In this document: positions 1 to 8,559 of the stretch, piece after piece
How positions within the stretch are numbered: the stretch's first letter is position 1
Layout: every line of letters begins with the position of its first letter
From: Tepidibacter sp.
GTDB lineage: Bacteria; Bacillota; Clostridia; Peptostreptococcales; Peptostreptococcaceae
Length of the DNA stretch: 64,000 nt
Direction of reading: 5' to 3'
Assembly (NCBI RefSeq): GCF_025210165.1
Contig: NZ_JAOASI010000039.1
Location: forward strand, 62,001-126,000
Made by a program: the position numbers and the translations under genes
Notes under the pieces: model-generated
The model's database searches: none
The model's input: the letters and a program-made list of their open reading frames with translations, nothing else
Told to the model about the DNA's origin: nothing

Positions 1-245
1 TTACAGATAATATATATATATACAATATTCCAAAAGATTGTTTTGTGAATTTAACAAATAATATTTTTAATATTAAAATAAATGATTTTATTTGGAAGAT
101 AGATTCGTCAAGCATTTATTATTCTGCAAAAGAATTTAAATATTTCAACATTTGCTCTATATCTTTAAGTGATTATTCAAAATATACACTTACAAATACT
201 ACTGCTTGTGATATAGAACTAAACTATAGGCCCAAAATAGTATGA
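1..245 (+). CDS. C-terminal end of an unidentified protein (5' end outside window)
   Basis: The reading frame is open from the window edge (first full codon at base 3) to a TGA at 243-245, so only about the last 80 residues are present. The internal GTG at 45 is not a credible start because the frame continues upstream without a break. The visible sequence is rich in Asn, Ile and Tyr, has no recognisable motif, and ends in a short basic tail. It is convergent with the SPOCS-domain genes that follow and could belong to the same spore-surface group, but nothing in the fragment shows that. Confidence 0.5.
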   Translation, partial: TDNIYIYNIPKDCFVNLTNNIFNIKINDFIWKIDSSSIYYSAKEFKYFNICSISLSDYSKYTLTNTTACDIELNYRPKIV

Positions 246-272
246 GTCAATTGAATTAATTCAATTGACTCA
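243..272. terminator. Perfect palindrome between convergent genes
   Basis: A 30-base perfect palindrome (15-base arms, no loop) begins at the stop codon of the partial gene. There is no long T-run on either side. It lies between convergent genes, so a bidirectional terminator is the likeliest role. A DNA-binding site is possible. Confidence 0.5.
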
Positions 273-309
273 TATACATTATTATGCATATTTTCATTTT
301 TTCAACTCC

Positions 310-894
310 CTATAAATACTCAGCATCAATATCAATTAATTTATTAATTTTATCTTTACTATATTTATCCTTACATATTGATATCTCACTTAAAATTTCT
401 TTATTATAATCAAATTCTTCATTAAGTTCAATATTAATATTTTCACAACTATATTTTGCATCTAATAAATATACACTATGGCAATATATCGTTCTAGAAG
501 ATATTAAATCAAAATATGCATCTAAAATATAAACTTTAATATTATTAATTCCAATATCAACCTTATCCTTAGATACTTCAAAAAAAGTATTATATGGAAT
601 ATTTATATATAAAATATTTGCTTTTTCACAATCTCCATTTTCAGTATAAATAATTTTATATTGTTTCTCTCCATCAACTAAAATGGTTTTTCCTAAAGGA
701 GCATTAATAGTTCTAATGGATTTAACTTTTACATCAACCATAATTTCATATATGCTCTTTGCCTCTGGCTTATTATCAGGTATAATTATAGTTTCTATTT
801 CTGAATGCTGTACTATTTGTCCATTTATTTTATTTGGCAATTCATCCTCAGGACTTACTCCTATTATATTTATAAAATTTCTAACAATTTCCAT
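310..894 (-). CDS. Small SPOCS-domain (DUF3794) spore-surface protein
   Basis: A 194-residue protein with one SPOCS/DUF3794 domain. The family signature is present though divergent: a start like 'NIIGVSPEDELP', an 'IPDNKPEAKSI' element in place of the usual 'IPeqKPDieqI', then the 'Y.NIPYNTFF' element. SPOCS domains occur in spore coat assembly proteins such as SipL and SpoVID. The start is placed at the ATG complementary to 892-894 because a GGGAGG lies just upstream; a longer version starting at 927 would read through that ribosome site. The C-terminal third is Lys/Ile/Asp-rich and unlike the other family members here. It follows the next gene upstream by about 25 bases, so the two are probably co-transcribed. 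Function is inferred from the family only. Confidence 0.7.
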   Translation of the reverse strand: MEIVRNFINIIGVSPEDELPNKINGQIVQHSEIETIIIPDNKPEAKSIYEIMVDVKVKSIRTINAPLGKTILVDGEKQYKIIYTENGDCEKANILYINIPYNTFFEVSKDKVDIGINNIKVYILDAYFDLISSRTIYCHSVYLLDAKYSCENINIELNEEFDYNKEILSEISICKDKYSKDKINKLIDIDAEYL

Positions 895-919
895 GCTACC
901 TCCCTTAATTATTATATTA

Positions 920-1393
920 TTATTCACGCGTTACATCTATCAATACAGTTATATTTTCAAATATTGTCTTTTTATCTAGCAAAGACAAATAATTATCTTC
1001 TATATACCCTGTAACGATAAGTGAATTATCTATTTTATAATCATTAGAAAGAATAATAAAAGTACTGAATGGAGTATTAAAATATGTACCATGTACAATT
1101 TTTGTTGGAGTATCAGATGCATATTCAATTTTCTGTTTTATTTTTCCTTCAACTATTAATCCTTTTCCAGTTAGATTTTGACCTTCTATAGATGTTTTTA
1201 TTGGAGTATCTATTAATTTTTTATTGGTTATAGAAATGTCCAATATGACACTTATAATTTGGTGTATTTCGGGTTTATTTTCAGATAATACTAGATTTTG
1301 TTCTATACAGAATTGCTTGAATATTGAAGTATTCTTTGGTAAATTATCAGATATTCCTGATACACTTATTAAATTTTCAACAATACTATTCAT
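920..1393 (-). CDS. Small SPOCS-domain (DUF3794) spore-surface protein
   Basis: A 157-residue single-domain SPOCS protein. Visible family elements are 'LISVSGISDNLP' near the N-terminus, 'NKPEIHQIISVILDI', 'LTGKGLIVEGKIKQKIEYA' and 'HGTYFNTPFSTFI'. A strong GAGGAGG lies 7 bases before the ATG. It is probably the first gene of a two-gene unit with the SPOCS gene ending at 310, because a strong terminator separates it from the gene on its other side. It lacks the long acidic insert seen in the paralogues near 2-3 kb. A structural role in the spore coat or exosporium is a family-based inference. Confidence 0.75.
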   Translation of the reverse strand: MNSIVENLISVSGISDNLPKNTSIFKQFCIEQNLVLSENKPEIHQIISVILDISITNKKLIDTPIKTSIEGQNLTGKGLIVEGKIKQKIEYASDTPTKIVHGTYFNTPFSTFIILSNDYKIDNSLIVTGYIEDNYLSLLDKKTIFENITVLIDVTRE

Positions 1394-1517
1394 TTTATCC
1401 TCCTCAAAATTAGATTTGTACTACCTTATAACTAAAAATAGTTTTAGATGTACTTCTTTTAGTAATAAGTATTCAAGAAAAAAATATATATGCAAAATAT
1501 ATATTTTCCTAATAGTT

Positions 1518-1560
1518 AAAAAGGCTTAGAATAAAAAGTTTTTATTCTAAGCCTTTTTAT
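1518..1560 (-). terminator. Strong intrinsic terminator
   Basis: A hairpin with about 20-base arms (AAAAAGGCTTAGAATAAAAA and its complement) flanked by A-runs and T-runs. It would end the leftward transcript of the SPOCS gene at 1584-2174. Its symmetry means it could also stop transcription from the other side. Confidence 0.85.
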
Positions 1561-1583
1561 AAATAATTATTATCTAATTTATC

Positions 1584-2174
1584 CTATACACAACTATTTT
1601 CTAACGGAAGAGCTCTAAGGAATAATGTTACATTTTTAAATATTTCTCTTTTATTAAACGCTTTAACAAATACATCTTCCACACACTTTTGAATACAGAA
1701 AGTTATATCTAATGAGTCAACACCGTCTATACACTGTGGCACTATTATAAATGCTGAAAATGGAATATTAAAATGTGCTGAGTGAACATTTTGCTGTGGT
1801 ACATCTGCTGTATAAACTATTTTTTGATTTAAGATTCCTTCAACAATTAACTTTCTTCCTGTTAATTTTGTTCCTTCTTCATTTTCATCATCAGGAAGCG
1901 GTGTAGGTATTGGTGTACATGCAACAAAATCTGATCCTGGTGTTTTAACTACTCTCTTTGATATGATTTTTACATCAATTAATACCTTATCTATACTCTC
2001 TATATCTGGTTTTTGATGCGGAATAGTTAAAACCTCTGGTATTGATATTTCAGTCCAACTTAATAGCTTAGGCTCTGCATCCACTATTGTCTCAAATGTT
2101 TCACTAATATTATCAGTATTGCATAGTCCTACAACATCAACTACTTCATTATTATTTGAACAGTTACAACTCAT
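1584..2174 (-). CDS. SPOCS-domain (DUF3794) spore-surface protein
   Basis: A 196-residue protein. A Cys/Asn-rich N-terminus (MSCNCSNNNEV) precedes one SPOCS domain with near-consensus elements: 'WTEISIPEVLTIPHQKPDIE', 'LTGRKLIVEGILNQKIVYTA', 'QQNVHSAHFNIPFSAFI'. An acidic/proline insert (around residues 90-100) separates the two halves. It belongs to three tandem paralogues (1584-3364) lying just downstream of the collagen-like gene on the same strand, with 27-37 base gaps and a strong RBS each. This suggests one late-sporulation operon. The N-terminal cysteines could cross-link in the spore surface, which is inference. Confidence 0.85.
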   Translation of the reverse strand: MSCNCSNNNEVVDVVGLCNTDNISETFETIVDAEPKLLSWTEISIPEVLTIPHQKPDIESIDKVLIDVKIISKRVVKTPGSDFVACTPIPTPLPDDENEEGTKLTGRKLIVEGILNQKIVYTADVPQQNVHSAHFNIPFSAFIIVPQCIDGVDSLDITFCIQKCVEDVFVKAFNKREIFKNVTLFLRALPLENSCV

Positions 2175-2201
2175 ATATTAATCTCCTCCCTCATTTAATA
2201 C

Positions 2202-2810
2202 TTACGAACACTTAGTTGCTTTAATAAATAACGTTACATTCTTAAATATCTGTCTCTTTGAAACTCTACACACAAATATATCTTCTATACATGGTTGTAT
2301 GCTATATCTATCTACAAGAGATGCATCCTCTTCTAATATAATAAAGGCTGAAAACGGAACATCAAAATGAGCTGAATGCATAGATTGCTCCTTTACATCT
2401 GCTGTATATATTATTTTTTGTCTTAATATTCCTTCAATAACAAGCTTTCTTCCAGTCACCTTTGTTCCTTCATTATTCTCTAATATAGTACCGTCCTCTA
2501 ATTTAAATATAGGTGTTTTAACTACTCTTTGTGATATTATTTCTACTCTTGCAACAATGCTTGCAACTTGTTCTACATCAGGTTTTTGCTCTGGAATACA
2601 TAGCACTTCTGGTATAAACACTTGAGTCCAAGTTGTACCAGTATCCATGTTTTCTAATTTTTCTGCTGAGCATAAACCCTTAATTTCTATAAGCATATCC
2701 TCTTCACAACCACAAGAACTATAAACACTATTTTCGTCTAATTGACCTGTAGAACTACAAGATATAGTTCCAATTTTTTTTTCTACTTTATTGTTACATT
2801 TACAATTCAT
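2202..2810 (-). CDS. SPOCS-domain (DUF3794) spore-surface protein with Cys-rich N-terminus
   Basis: A 202-residue paralogue of its two neighbours. The N-terminus (about residues 1-35) carries six cysteines (CKCNN, SCSS, SSCGCEED). It is followed by a SPOCS domain containing 'VFIPEVLCIPEQKPDVE', 'VTGRKLVIEGILRQKIIYTA' and 'SMHSAHFDVPFSAFI'. The start follows AAAGGAGGA. It sits in the middle of the three-gene SPOCS run below the collagen-like gene. A structural, disulfide-linked spore coat or exosporium role fits the family and the composition; no catalytic residues are visible. Confidence 0.85.
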   Translation of the reverse strand: MNCKCNNKVEKKIGTISCSSTGQLDENSVYSSCGCEEDMLIEIKGLCSAEKLENMDTGTTWTQVFIPEVLCIPEQKPDVEQVASIVARVEIISQRVVKTPIFKLEDGTILENNEGTKVTGRKLVIEGILRQKIIYTADVKEQSMHSAHFDVPFSAFIILEEDASLVDRYSIQPCIEDIFVCRVSKRQIFKNVTLFIKATKCS

Positions 2811-2839
2811 AAATTATTATCCTCCTTTTCAATATATAA

Positions 2840-3364
2840 TTAGCATTCGCTTGGGCATTGGGTTCTTAAAGTTGGTATTGCTTGTAATAATAAAGTAACA
2901 TTTTTAAATATTCGTCTACTACATAAACTTTTAATAAATACATCCTCTATACATGCATTTATTTCATAGTTTGTATCTAGAGGAGTATCTCTAGGAATTA
3001 CTATGAATGCTGAAAAAGGAACTATAAAATGTGCTGTGTGCAAAGTTTGTTCTGGAACATCAGCCGTATATGTTACAGCTTGAACAAGCTCTCCTTCAAT
3101 AATAAGTTTTCTTCCAGTTACTTTTTTACCTTCTTCATTCTCTCCATTAGAGTCTGGTGTAACTATTATTTTTTTCTTAATTATATTTACTTTTATTTTT
3201 ACTGAATTTATTTGCTCTATATCAGGCTTTTGTTCAGGTATAGTTAAGCTCTCTGGTACTGATATTTGTGTCCATAAATTATTAGGAGATGATAAATCTA
3301 TTGCATCTGTATCACACAGACCTACAATATCAATAAGATCTTTATTAATATAACTTTGACTCAT
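2840..3364 (-). CDS. SPOCS-domain (DUF3794) spore-surface protein
   Basis: A 174-residue protein and the closest to family consensus of the group: 'VGLCDTDAI', 'SVPESLTIPEQKPDIEQI', 'VTGRKLIIEGELVQAVTYTA', 'TLHTAHFIVPFSAFIVIPRD', ending in a Cys-containing tail (TQCPSEC). It lies 37 bases downstream of the collagen-like gene and is probably transcribed with it from the sigma-K-like promoter at about 4904-4931. The tight linkage of collagen-like and SPOCS genes suggests that the SPOCS proteins anchor or scaffold the collagen-like filament; this is inference. Confidence 0.85.
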   Translation of the reverse strand: MSQSYINKDLIDIVGLCDTDAIDLSSPNNLWTQISVPESLTIPEQKPDIEQINSVKIKVNIIKKKIIVTPDSNGENEEGKKVTGRKLIIEGELVQAVTYTADVPEQTLHTAHFIVPFSAFIVIPRDTPLDTNYEINACIEDVFIKSLCSRRIFKNVTLLLQAIPTLRTQCPSEC

Positions 3365-3401
3365 ATTATAATATCCTCCTCTATTCCATTTTTATATAAA
3401 T

Positions 3402-4874
3402 CTATCCAAATATAACATCATCAATATACCAAATTCCTCCCTTTTCATTGGCTATTGTTGGGGGATTTGCATTCACTTCTTCTGCTACAAATACTATTGT
3501 TGCTTGTGTAGTTCCTGGTGGTATTAAAGAATTGCAAGTACAATCACCAGAAATACAAGGGTCTGTGCAATCACAATTCAATAAATCTTCATAAGATTCA
3601 AAATCATATCCAACAATAAAATCTTCTGTAGGTAATGGTATTGGTGTAGGAATTGGTGTAGGACAAGGGCAACCAATTGTTTCTATTTGATCAGGTGAAC
3701 CTTCAAATATCCTCACCACTAATGCAGCATCATTTATTACTGAATCTACTCCTTGATCAATTATTCTATCTATAATAGCATCTATTTCTATTACACTGTT
3801 CCAAAATACAAGCGCAGTAGTTCTTAGGCTCCAAGGTGTATTTGGTAAAAATCCATTTTTTCTATCAAGTCTTGCTCCCCAAAATCTAAGCTCAGAGGCA
3901 CACTGATTTATTGGGACTACTTGAGATAAAATTGCTGGTTCCCAACCAGTCAAATCATCATTTGCTTGAGTCTGAAGACATGCTGATACCCTTCCTGAAT
4001 GAGCAATTAACCCTATTGTACCTGGAACTATTTTAGCTTGATTTTCAGGAGAATCTGATTTTGTTACACTATTTGTAACTCTCCAACAATTTGTAATTTC
4101 TCCACATTCAAACCCACCATTTCTAACCAGATTGCATTTTGGGCATAAATCTCCTTGAGGTCCCTCTGGTCCTTGCGGTCCTTCTGGTCCTGGGGGACCT
4201 TCTGGCCCTTGTGGTCCTTCTGGTCCTGGGGGACCTGGGCATCCTTGTGGTCCTTCTGGTCCTGGGGGACCTGGAGGCCCTGGTGGGCAGCAACAATCAC
4301 ATTTTGGTCCTGGTGGTCCACACGGTCCTATCGGACCACATTGTCCTGGAGGCCCTGGGCATCCTTGTGGTCCTGTATCCCCTCTTGGTCCTGGTGGTCC
4401 TACTATTCCTGGTGGTCCCATGCATCCTCCATCACCTTTTGGTCCTTGAGGTCCCATCGGTCCACAAGGCCCTTGATCTCCTTTTGGTCCCTGCGCTCCT
4501 ACTGACCCTGGTGGTCCTGGTGGTCCTGGACAGCCTTGTGGTCCTGGTGGTCCTGGATATCCCGGTACTCCTGAATCTCCTTTTGGTCCTTGTGCTCCTA
4601 CTGGCCCTGGATATCCTTGTGAACCTATTTGACCTGGACACCCTGGTGATCCTGAATCTCCTTTTGGACCTTGAGGACCTGATGGTCCAGGATATCCATG
4701 ACATCCTAAATCACCTTTTGCTCCCTGCGGACCTTGAGGTCCAGGATACCCAGGAGGGCCAGGATGTCCCGGAGGGCCTGGTGATATACATGATGTAGTC
4801 CCTCCATAATACAATTCTGATTTATTCTTTTTATTCTCTTCTATTTGTTTATCTGTATATATATAACCTGCCAT
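3402..4874 (-). CDS. Collagen-like exosporium/spore-surface protein (BclA-type architecture)
   Basis: A 490-residue protein. Residues 1-30 are polar and non-collagenous. Residues about 31-245 are Gly-X-Y triplets, largely GPP, GPQ and GPKGD, with Cys replacing X or Y in several triplets. Residues about 246-490 form a globular domain that opens with '[17 protein letters not shown]' and closes with '[12 protein letters not shown]', resembling carbohydrate-binding or jelly-roll modules. There is no signal peptide, as expected for a protein made in the mother cell and assembled on the spore. The triplet part uses GC-richer codons than its neighbours, as Gly/Pro demands. Known relatives are BclA of Bacillus and Clostridioides, whose collagen region is O-glycosylated. 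The rhamnose operon 3-6 kb away makes glycosylation plausible. A strong GGGGGGAG precedes the ATG. Confidence 0.9.
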   Translation of the reverse strand: MAGYIYTDKQIEENKKNKSELYYGGTTSCISPGPPGHPGPPGYPGPQGPQGAKGDLGCHGYPGPSGPQGPKGDSGSPGCPGQIGSQGYPGPVGAQGPKGDSGVPGYPGPPGPQGCPGPPGPPGSVGAQGPKGDQGPCGPMGPQGPKGDGGCMGPPGIVGPPGPRGDTGPQGCPGPPGQCGPIGPCGPPGPKCDCCCPPGPPGPPGPEGPQGCPGPPGPEGPQGPEGPPGPEGPQGPEGPQGDLCPKCNLVRNGGFECGEITNCWRVTNSVTKSDSPENQAKIVPGTIGLIAHSGRVSACLQTQANDDLTGWEPAILSQVVPINQCASELRFWGARLDRKNGFLPNTPWSLRTTALVFWNSVIEIDAIIDRIIDQGVDSVINDAALVVRIFEGSPDQIETIGCPCPTPIPTPIPLPTEDFIVGYDFESYEDLLNCDCTDPCISGDCTCNSLIPPGTTQATIVFVAEEVNANPPTIANEKGGIWYIDDVIFG

Positions 4875-4903
4875 TTATTCGCTCCCCCCTCCTTCCCTAC
4901 AAA

Positions 4904-4931
4904 TATCCTATGTTAATCATTATTTCTTTGT
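4904..4931 (-). promoter_or_regulatory. Candidate sigma-K promoter for the collagen-like gene
   Basis: On the minus strand an AC (4930-4931) is followed after 17 bases by CATAGGATA (4904-4912). This matches the published sigma-K pattern, AC then 16-17 bases then CATANNNTA. It lies about 30 bases before the start codon of the collagen-like gene. Late mother-cell expression is expected of exosporium genes, but short motifs also occur by chance in AT-rich DNA. Confidence 0.5.
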
Positions 4932-4967
4932 TCCTATATAAAAGAAAATAATTTTATTTTTAAAGTT

Positions 4968-4994
4968 ACAAAAATAATAATAAAACATACTATA
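4968..4994 (+). promoter_or_regulatory. Candidate sigma-K promoter for the SPOCS gene at 5029
   Basis: ACA at 4968-4970 and CATACTATA at 4986-4994 with 16 bases between AC and CATA match the sigma-K pattern. It lies 35 bases upstream of the ATG and diverges from the similar element serving the collagen-like gene. The pair implies coordinated late-sporulation expression of both sides of this gap. Confidence 0.5.
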
Positions 4995-5028
4995 TATAGA
5001 AAAATTATATATTAAGGAGGATTATTAA

Positions 5029-5661
5029 ATGAAAAATGACTGCATTCAAATTACAGGTGTAACCCCATATGATCATTTTCCTAATTGTCTAAAAAACCAT
5101 CCTTGCTCACAAATATGCGAAACAGATAGATTTTTTATTCCTAAACAAAAACCTAATATCCATAATATCTTACAGGTTATAGCGGATGTATCTGTATGTT
5201 CTTTTAAAGTTATTTGTACTCCTTTAGGAAAAAAATTAGTAATAGACGGTACAAAACATATCAAAATCCTTTATGTGGCAGATGACCCATGTCAAAATGT
5301 ACATTCAGCTCATTTTGATATTCCATTTTGTATGTTTATATTATTAAAAGATATAGACTGCGAAGTAATAGATGTATTTACTGGAATAGAACATATATCT
5401 ATATGTCAATTAGATTGTAGATCTTTTACTCTATCAATGATTATATTTGCTTGCCCTATATTTGAAGATAAAGATAAACATAAGCATTGTCATTCAGATG
5501 AAAATTGTAAACAAAATATAAACTATAATATTCAAATACATTGTAATCCTGATCAAAATTGTAATGTGGATTATCGTCTAGATAAAAATAAGGCTATATG
5601 TAAAGATAATTGCTATTCTAATTCATGCAATAGTTATCCAAGTTATTACTGTACAAAATAA
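5029..5661 (+). CDS. SPOCS-domain (DUF3794) protein with Cys/His-rich tail
   Basis: A 210-residue protein divergently transcribed from the collagen-like gene. The SPOCS half (residues about 1-140) has 'IQITGVTPYDHFP', 'FIPKQKPNIHNI', 'LVIDGTKHIKILYVADDP' and 'NVHSAHFDIPFCMFI'. Residues about 145-210 are unlike the paralogues: a hydrophilic tail rich in Cys, His, Asn and Lys (for example DKHKHCHSDENC) that could bind metal or form disulfides. The ATG follows AAGGAGGA. Linkage and the promoter pattern suggest a spore-surface component; the role of the tail is unknown. Confidence 0.8.
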   Translation: MKNDCIQITGVTPYDHFPNCLKNHPCSQICETDRFFIPKQKPNIHNILQVIADVSVCSFKVICTPLGKKLVIDGTKHIKILYVADDPCQNVHSAHFDIPFCMFILLKDIDCEVIDVFTGIEHISICQLDCRSFTLSMIIFACPIFEDKDKHKHCHSDENCKQNINYNIQIHCNPDQNCNVDYRLDKNKAICKDNCYSNSCNSYPSYYCTK

Positions 5662-5686
5662 TAGATAAAAATTAAAGAACATTTTT

Positions 5687-5779
5687 AGGTTGGAGATGAG
5701 AACTCTACAGCTTCTGGATAAGTTCAACTAACCTTCAGATGGAGTTACAAACTCCACCTGAGGATAAGTTTCACTTGAT
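5687..5779 (+). repeat. Family-1 structured repeat, copy A (5'-truncated)
   Basis: Copy lacking the first ~40 bases of the full 132-base unit. It retains the right arm of hairpin 1 (GGTTGGAGATGAGAACTCT), the linker GGATAAGTTCAACTAAC, hairpin 2 (CTTCAGATGGAGTT, loop ACA, AACTCCACCTGAGG) and the end GATAAGTTTCACTTGAT. It starts 25 bases after the stop of the upstream SPOCS gene, in the same direction. Confidence 0.85.
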
Positions 5780-5909
5780 ATGAATATAAGACTTTATTTT
5801 TTGTATTCTATATATACATTCATGAGTTTTTATAAATATTCACACCATTATTATCCTTAGTGCATATTTATGATATATATATTAATTACAAATACAAGGA
5901 GAGAGTGCA

Positions 5910-6611
5910 ATGTCTAAGGTAAGTGTAATTATACCTACATACAATTACGGAGAATTTATATGTGATGCAATAGATAGTATATTGAAGCAAACTTTTAAAG
6001 ACTATGAGATTATAATTATTGATGATGGTTCTATAGATAATACAAAAAATATAATAAAAAAATATAATGATAAAATATCTTATTATTATCAATCTAATCA
6101 AGGTCCTGCTAGTGCACGAAATTTAGGAATAAAAAAATCAACTGGTGATTATATATGTTTTTTAGATGCAGATGATATTTTTATTCAAAACAAGCTAGAG
6201 ACTCAAGTAAAATTATTAGATAATAACTCAAATAAAAATATAGGACTTTTATACTCAGATTTTCTTGTTGTTAATCAAAGCTTAAGTTTAGTTATAAAGC
6301 ATTACAAATGCCAGAAATTTATTTCTCACAATGAAGCATTTAAATATTTAATGAAACTTAACTATATTAATACTTCTACAGTAATGATAGTAAAAGATTA
6401 TTTACTTGAAGTCGGTTTATTCAATGAAAAATATAAATATCTAGAAGATTATGATTTATGGGTAAAATTAGGTAAAAATCATGAATATCTTCACCTAGAC
6501 CAACCTCTAGTAAAAACACGATCACATTATAAAAATTATAGTACACGAGTTAATAATTCAGTAAAAATAAAATGCTTCAAAGAAATCAAAAATTCGTCTA
6601 CTCGCACATAA
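5910..6611 (+). CDS. GT2-family glycosyltransferase
   Basis: A 233-residue GT-A fold enzyme. The N-terminus 'SVIIPTYNYGEFICDAIDSI' and 'IIIIDDGSIDNT' form the nucleotide-sugar binding half; 'ADD' (in FLDADD, near residue 89) is the DXD-like metal site; 'EDYDLW' near residue 180 matches the usual ED acid motif. It would transfer a sugar from a nucleotide donor to a growing glycan at the cytoplasmic side. The protein is shorter than many GT2 enzymes (about 300 residues or more) and ends in a polar tail just before a family-1 repeat at 6631, so the C-terminus may have been trimmed. It is the first gene of the glycan island next to the collagen-like gene. The acceptor is unknown. Confidence 0.8.
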   Translation: MSKVSVIIPTYNYGEFICDAIDSILKQTFKDYEIIIIDDGSIDNTKNIIKKYNDKISYYYQSNQGPASARNLGIKKSTGDYICFLDADDIFIQNKLETQVKLLDNNSNKNIGLLYSDFLVVNQSLSLVIKHYKCQKFISHNEAFKYLMKLNYINTSTVMIVKDYLLEVGLFNEKYKYLEDYDLWVKLGKNHEYLHLDQPLVKTRSHYKNYSTRVNNSVKIKCFKEIKNSSTRT

Positions 6612-6630
6612 TTATAGAACCTTCTTATTT

Positions 6631-6716
6631 TTATCCGAAAGCTAAGAGTTCTAACACTCCATCCTCTTCAGGTTGGAGATGAGAACTCTACAACTTCTGG
6701 ATAAGTTTCACTTGAT
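6631..6716 (+). repeat. Family-1 structured repeat, copy B (hairpin 2 deleted)
   Basis: Contains the conserved 5' end TTATCCGAAAGCTAAGAG, hairpin 1 (GAGTTCT...ACTCCATCC / GGTTGGAG...AGAACTC) and the terminal TTTCACTTGAT, but the linker-plus-hairpin-2 module is missing. The breakpoint lies in GGATAAGTT, which occurs twice in full copies, so recombination between those direct repeats explains the loss. It starts 19 bases after the GT2 stop. Confidence 0.85.
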
Positions 6717-6722
6717 AAGGTT

Positions 6723-7517
6723 CTACTTGTTTTGATATTTATTCCGAGTCCATTTGATATTCCATTTTTTCTCAAATTTCTTTTTATTTTCATTAAAAAT
6801 TTCTATAAATTTTTGTCTTCCTAATTTTTTAAAAGAAGCACTACCATAATGATGAATAAAAATATCTTTTGTATAAGCTATCTCATAACCTGCTTTTTTT
6901 ACTCTATATGAAAAATCATCGTCTTCAAACATTCCTATACCAAAACTTTCATCTAAATAACCTACTTGATTTATTATTTCTTTTCTCATAGCTACACAAA
7001 ACATAATCAACATATTTATATTAGTATATAGCTTGTTAGAATTAGCTAGTGTATATATCTCGGAAAATTTATCCATATCTTTAATGTTTCTATACGGAAC
7101 GCTAATCATAGCTTCATTCCCTGCATAATTTGTCACAGGACCTACTAATCCTAATTTCTTATCTCTTTCTAAATGTTTAATAAAGCCACTAATCCACCCT
7201 CTAGTAACTACAGTATCATTATTGAGTAGTATAATATAATCCCCTTTAGCTTTTTTAATTCCTATATTATTCCCTTTTGCAAATCCATAATTATGTTCAT
7301 TTAAAACTATAGTTATATTAGAATATTGTTTTTCTAATTCTTTTAGATAAATAGGAGTATTATCTTGAGATTTATTATCTACAATAATTATTTCATAATT
7401 TGTATATGATGTTTTTTCAATAATACTTTGTATACATTCTTTTGTGTAGTTTAAATTATTGAATGTAACAATAATGATGCTTGCTAAACTCTGAATATTT
7501 TTTATTTTATTTTGAAT
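6723..7517 (-). CDS. GT2-family glycosyltransferase with no standard start codon
   Basis: The frame is open from 7556 down to the stop at 6723 and encodes a complete GT2 domain: 'SIIIVTFNNLNYTKECIQSI', 'EIIIVDNKSQDNT', 'NYGFAKGNNIGI', 'DYIILLNNDTVVT', later 'FEDDDFSYRVKKAGYE' and 'HHYGSASF'. It closely parallels the N-terminal part of the GT2 protein at 11647-12786. No ATG, GTG or TTG occurs in frame before the conserved N-terminal strand; the nearest is the GTG at 7136, deep inside the domain. A strong AGGAGG at about 7525-7532 is followed 8 bases later by ATT (7515-7517), which I take as the start (264 residues). Alternatives are an ATG lost by mutation, making this a fresh pseudogene, or a sequencing error. 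Confidence 0.75.
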   Translation of the reverse strand: MQNKIKNIQSLASIIIVTFNNLNYTKECIQSIIEKTSYTNYEIIIVDNKSQDNTPIYLKELEKQYSNITIVLNEHNYGFAKGNNIGIKKAKGDYIILLNNDTVVTRGWISGFIKHLERDKKLGLVGPVTNYAGNEAMISVPYRNIKDMDKFSEIYTLANSNKLYTNINMLIMFCVAMRKEIINQVGYLDESFGIGMFEDDDFSYRVKKAGYEIAYTKDIFIHHYGSASFKKLGRQKFIEIFNENKKKFEKKWNIKWTRNKYQNK

Positions 7518-7677
7518 TTTACACCCCTCCTCTTTATATTCTCTATTACATAATATTTATATTTTTTTAATATGTGTTACTTTATGTGAAAATTAATTAA
7601 CCAATACCTTCCTAAAATCATATTATATATGGAAATTGCTCTGTATATTGAGATTAGAAAAGAAGGTGATCTTAAAT

Positions 7678-8559
7678 ATGAAAGGTATGATATTAGCAGG
7701 AGGAGCTGGTACAAGACTTTATCCTTTAACCAAATCAATATCAAAACAATTGCTTCCAGTATATGATAAGCCTATGATATATTATCCAATATCTGTTTTA
7801 ATGCTTGCAGGAATAAGAGAAATATTAATAATTTCAACTCTTAAAGACTTGCCTTTATATAAAGATTTATTGGGAGATGGAAGTAATTTAGGACTTTCTT
7901 TTATTTATACAGTTCAAGAAGAACCTAGAGGACTAGCAGAAGCTTTTATTCTAGGAGAAAAATTTATAGATAATAGTAGTGTTGCTTTAATTTTAGGCGA
8001 TAATATTTTCTACGGACAAAACTTTAGTAATATGCTAAAAAGAGCATCTTTATTAAAAGAAGGAGCTCTTATATTTGGATATTACGTAAAGAATCCAAAT
8101 GAATTTGGTGTAGTTGAATTTGATAAAAACAAAAATGTACTTTCTATTGAAGAAAAACCAGAACATCCTAAGTCTAACTATGCAGTTCCAGGCCTTTATT
8201 TTTATGATAATGAAGTGGTTGAAATAGCTAAAAATATTAAGCCATCAGCTAGAGGAGAACTCGAGATAACAAGCGTTAATAATGAATATTTAAAAAAAGA
8301 AAAGCTCAAGGTAGATTTATTTGGTAGAGGAATGGCTTGGTTTGATACAGGAACTCATAGCGGACTTTTAGAGGCAAGTAATTTTATACACTCTATTCAG
8401 AAAGGACAAGGACTTTATATTTCTTGTTTAGAAGAAATAGCTTATAGGCTTGGTTATATAAATAAAGAAACCTTATTGAAATTAGCACATCCACTTTTAA
8501 AAACAGACTACGGAAAGTATTTAGAATATATTTTAAACGGAATAATTGAGGTGAAATAA
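7678..8559 (+). CDS. rmlA: Glucose-1-phosphate thymidylyltransferase
   Basis: A 293-residue nucleotidyltransferase that makes dTDP-glucose from dTTP and glucose-1-phosphate, the first step to dTDP-L-rhamnose. The signature '[20 protein letters not shown]' opens the protein, followed by '[14 protein letters not shown]', 'LGDNIFYG' and 'FGVVEFD'. The length matches RmlA. The start is the ATG at 7678, preceded by AGAAGGTGAT; an upstream in-frame start at 7636 has no ribosome site. It opens the operon rmlA-rmlC-rmlB-rmlD, and its stop overlaps the rmlC start as TAATG. Confidence 0.95.
   Translation: MKGMILAGGAGTRLYPLTKSISKQLLPVYDKPMIYYPISVLMLAGIREILIISTLKDLPLYKDLLGDGSNLGLSFIYTVQEEPRGLAEAFILGEKFIDNSSVALILGDNIFYGQNFSNMLKRASLLKEGALIFGYYVKNPNEFGVVEFDKNKNVLSIEEKPEHPKSNYAVPGLYFYDNEVVEIAKNIKPSARGELEITSVNNEYLKKEKLKVDLFGRGMAWFDTGTHSGLLEASNFIHSIQKGQGLYISCLEEIAYRLGYINKETLLKLAHPLLKTDYGKYLEYILNGIIEVK

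Noticed and set aside
4139-4798. Long open frames on the plus strand and in other minus frames across the collagen region
   Set aside because: They are by-products of the Gly-Pro triplet codons. Their translations are low-complexity (Leu/Val, Arg/Ser runs) with no RBS, whereas the minus frame gives proper Gly-X-Y sequence.
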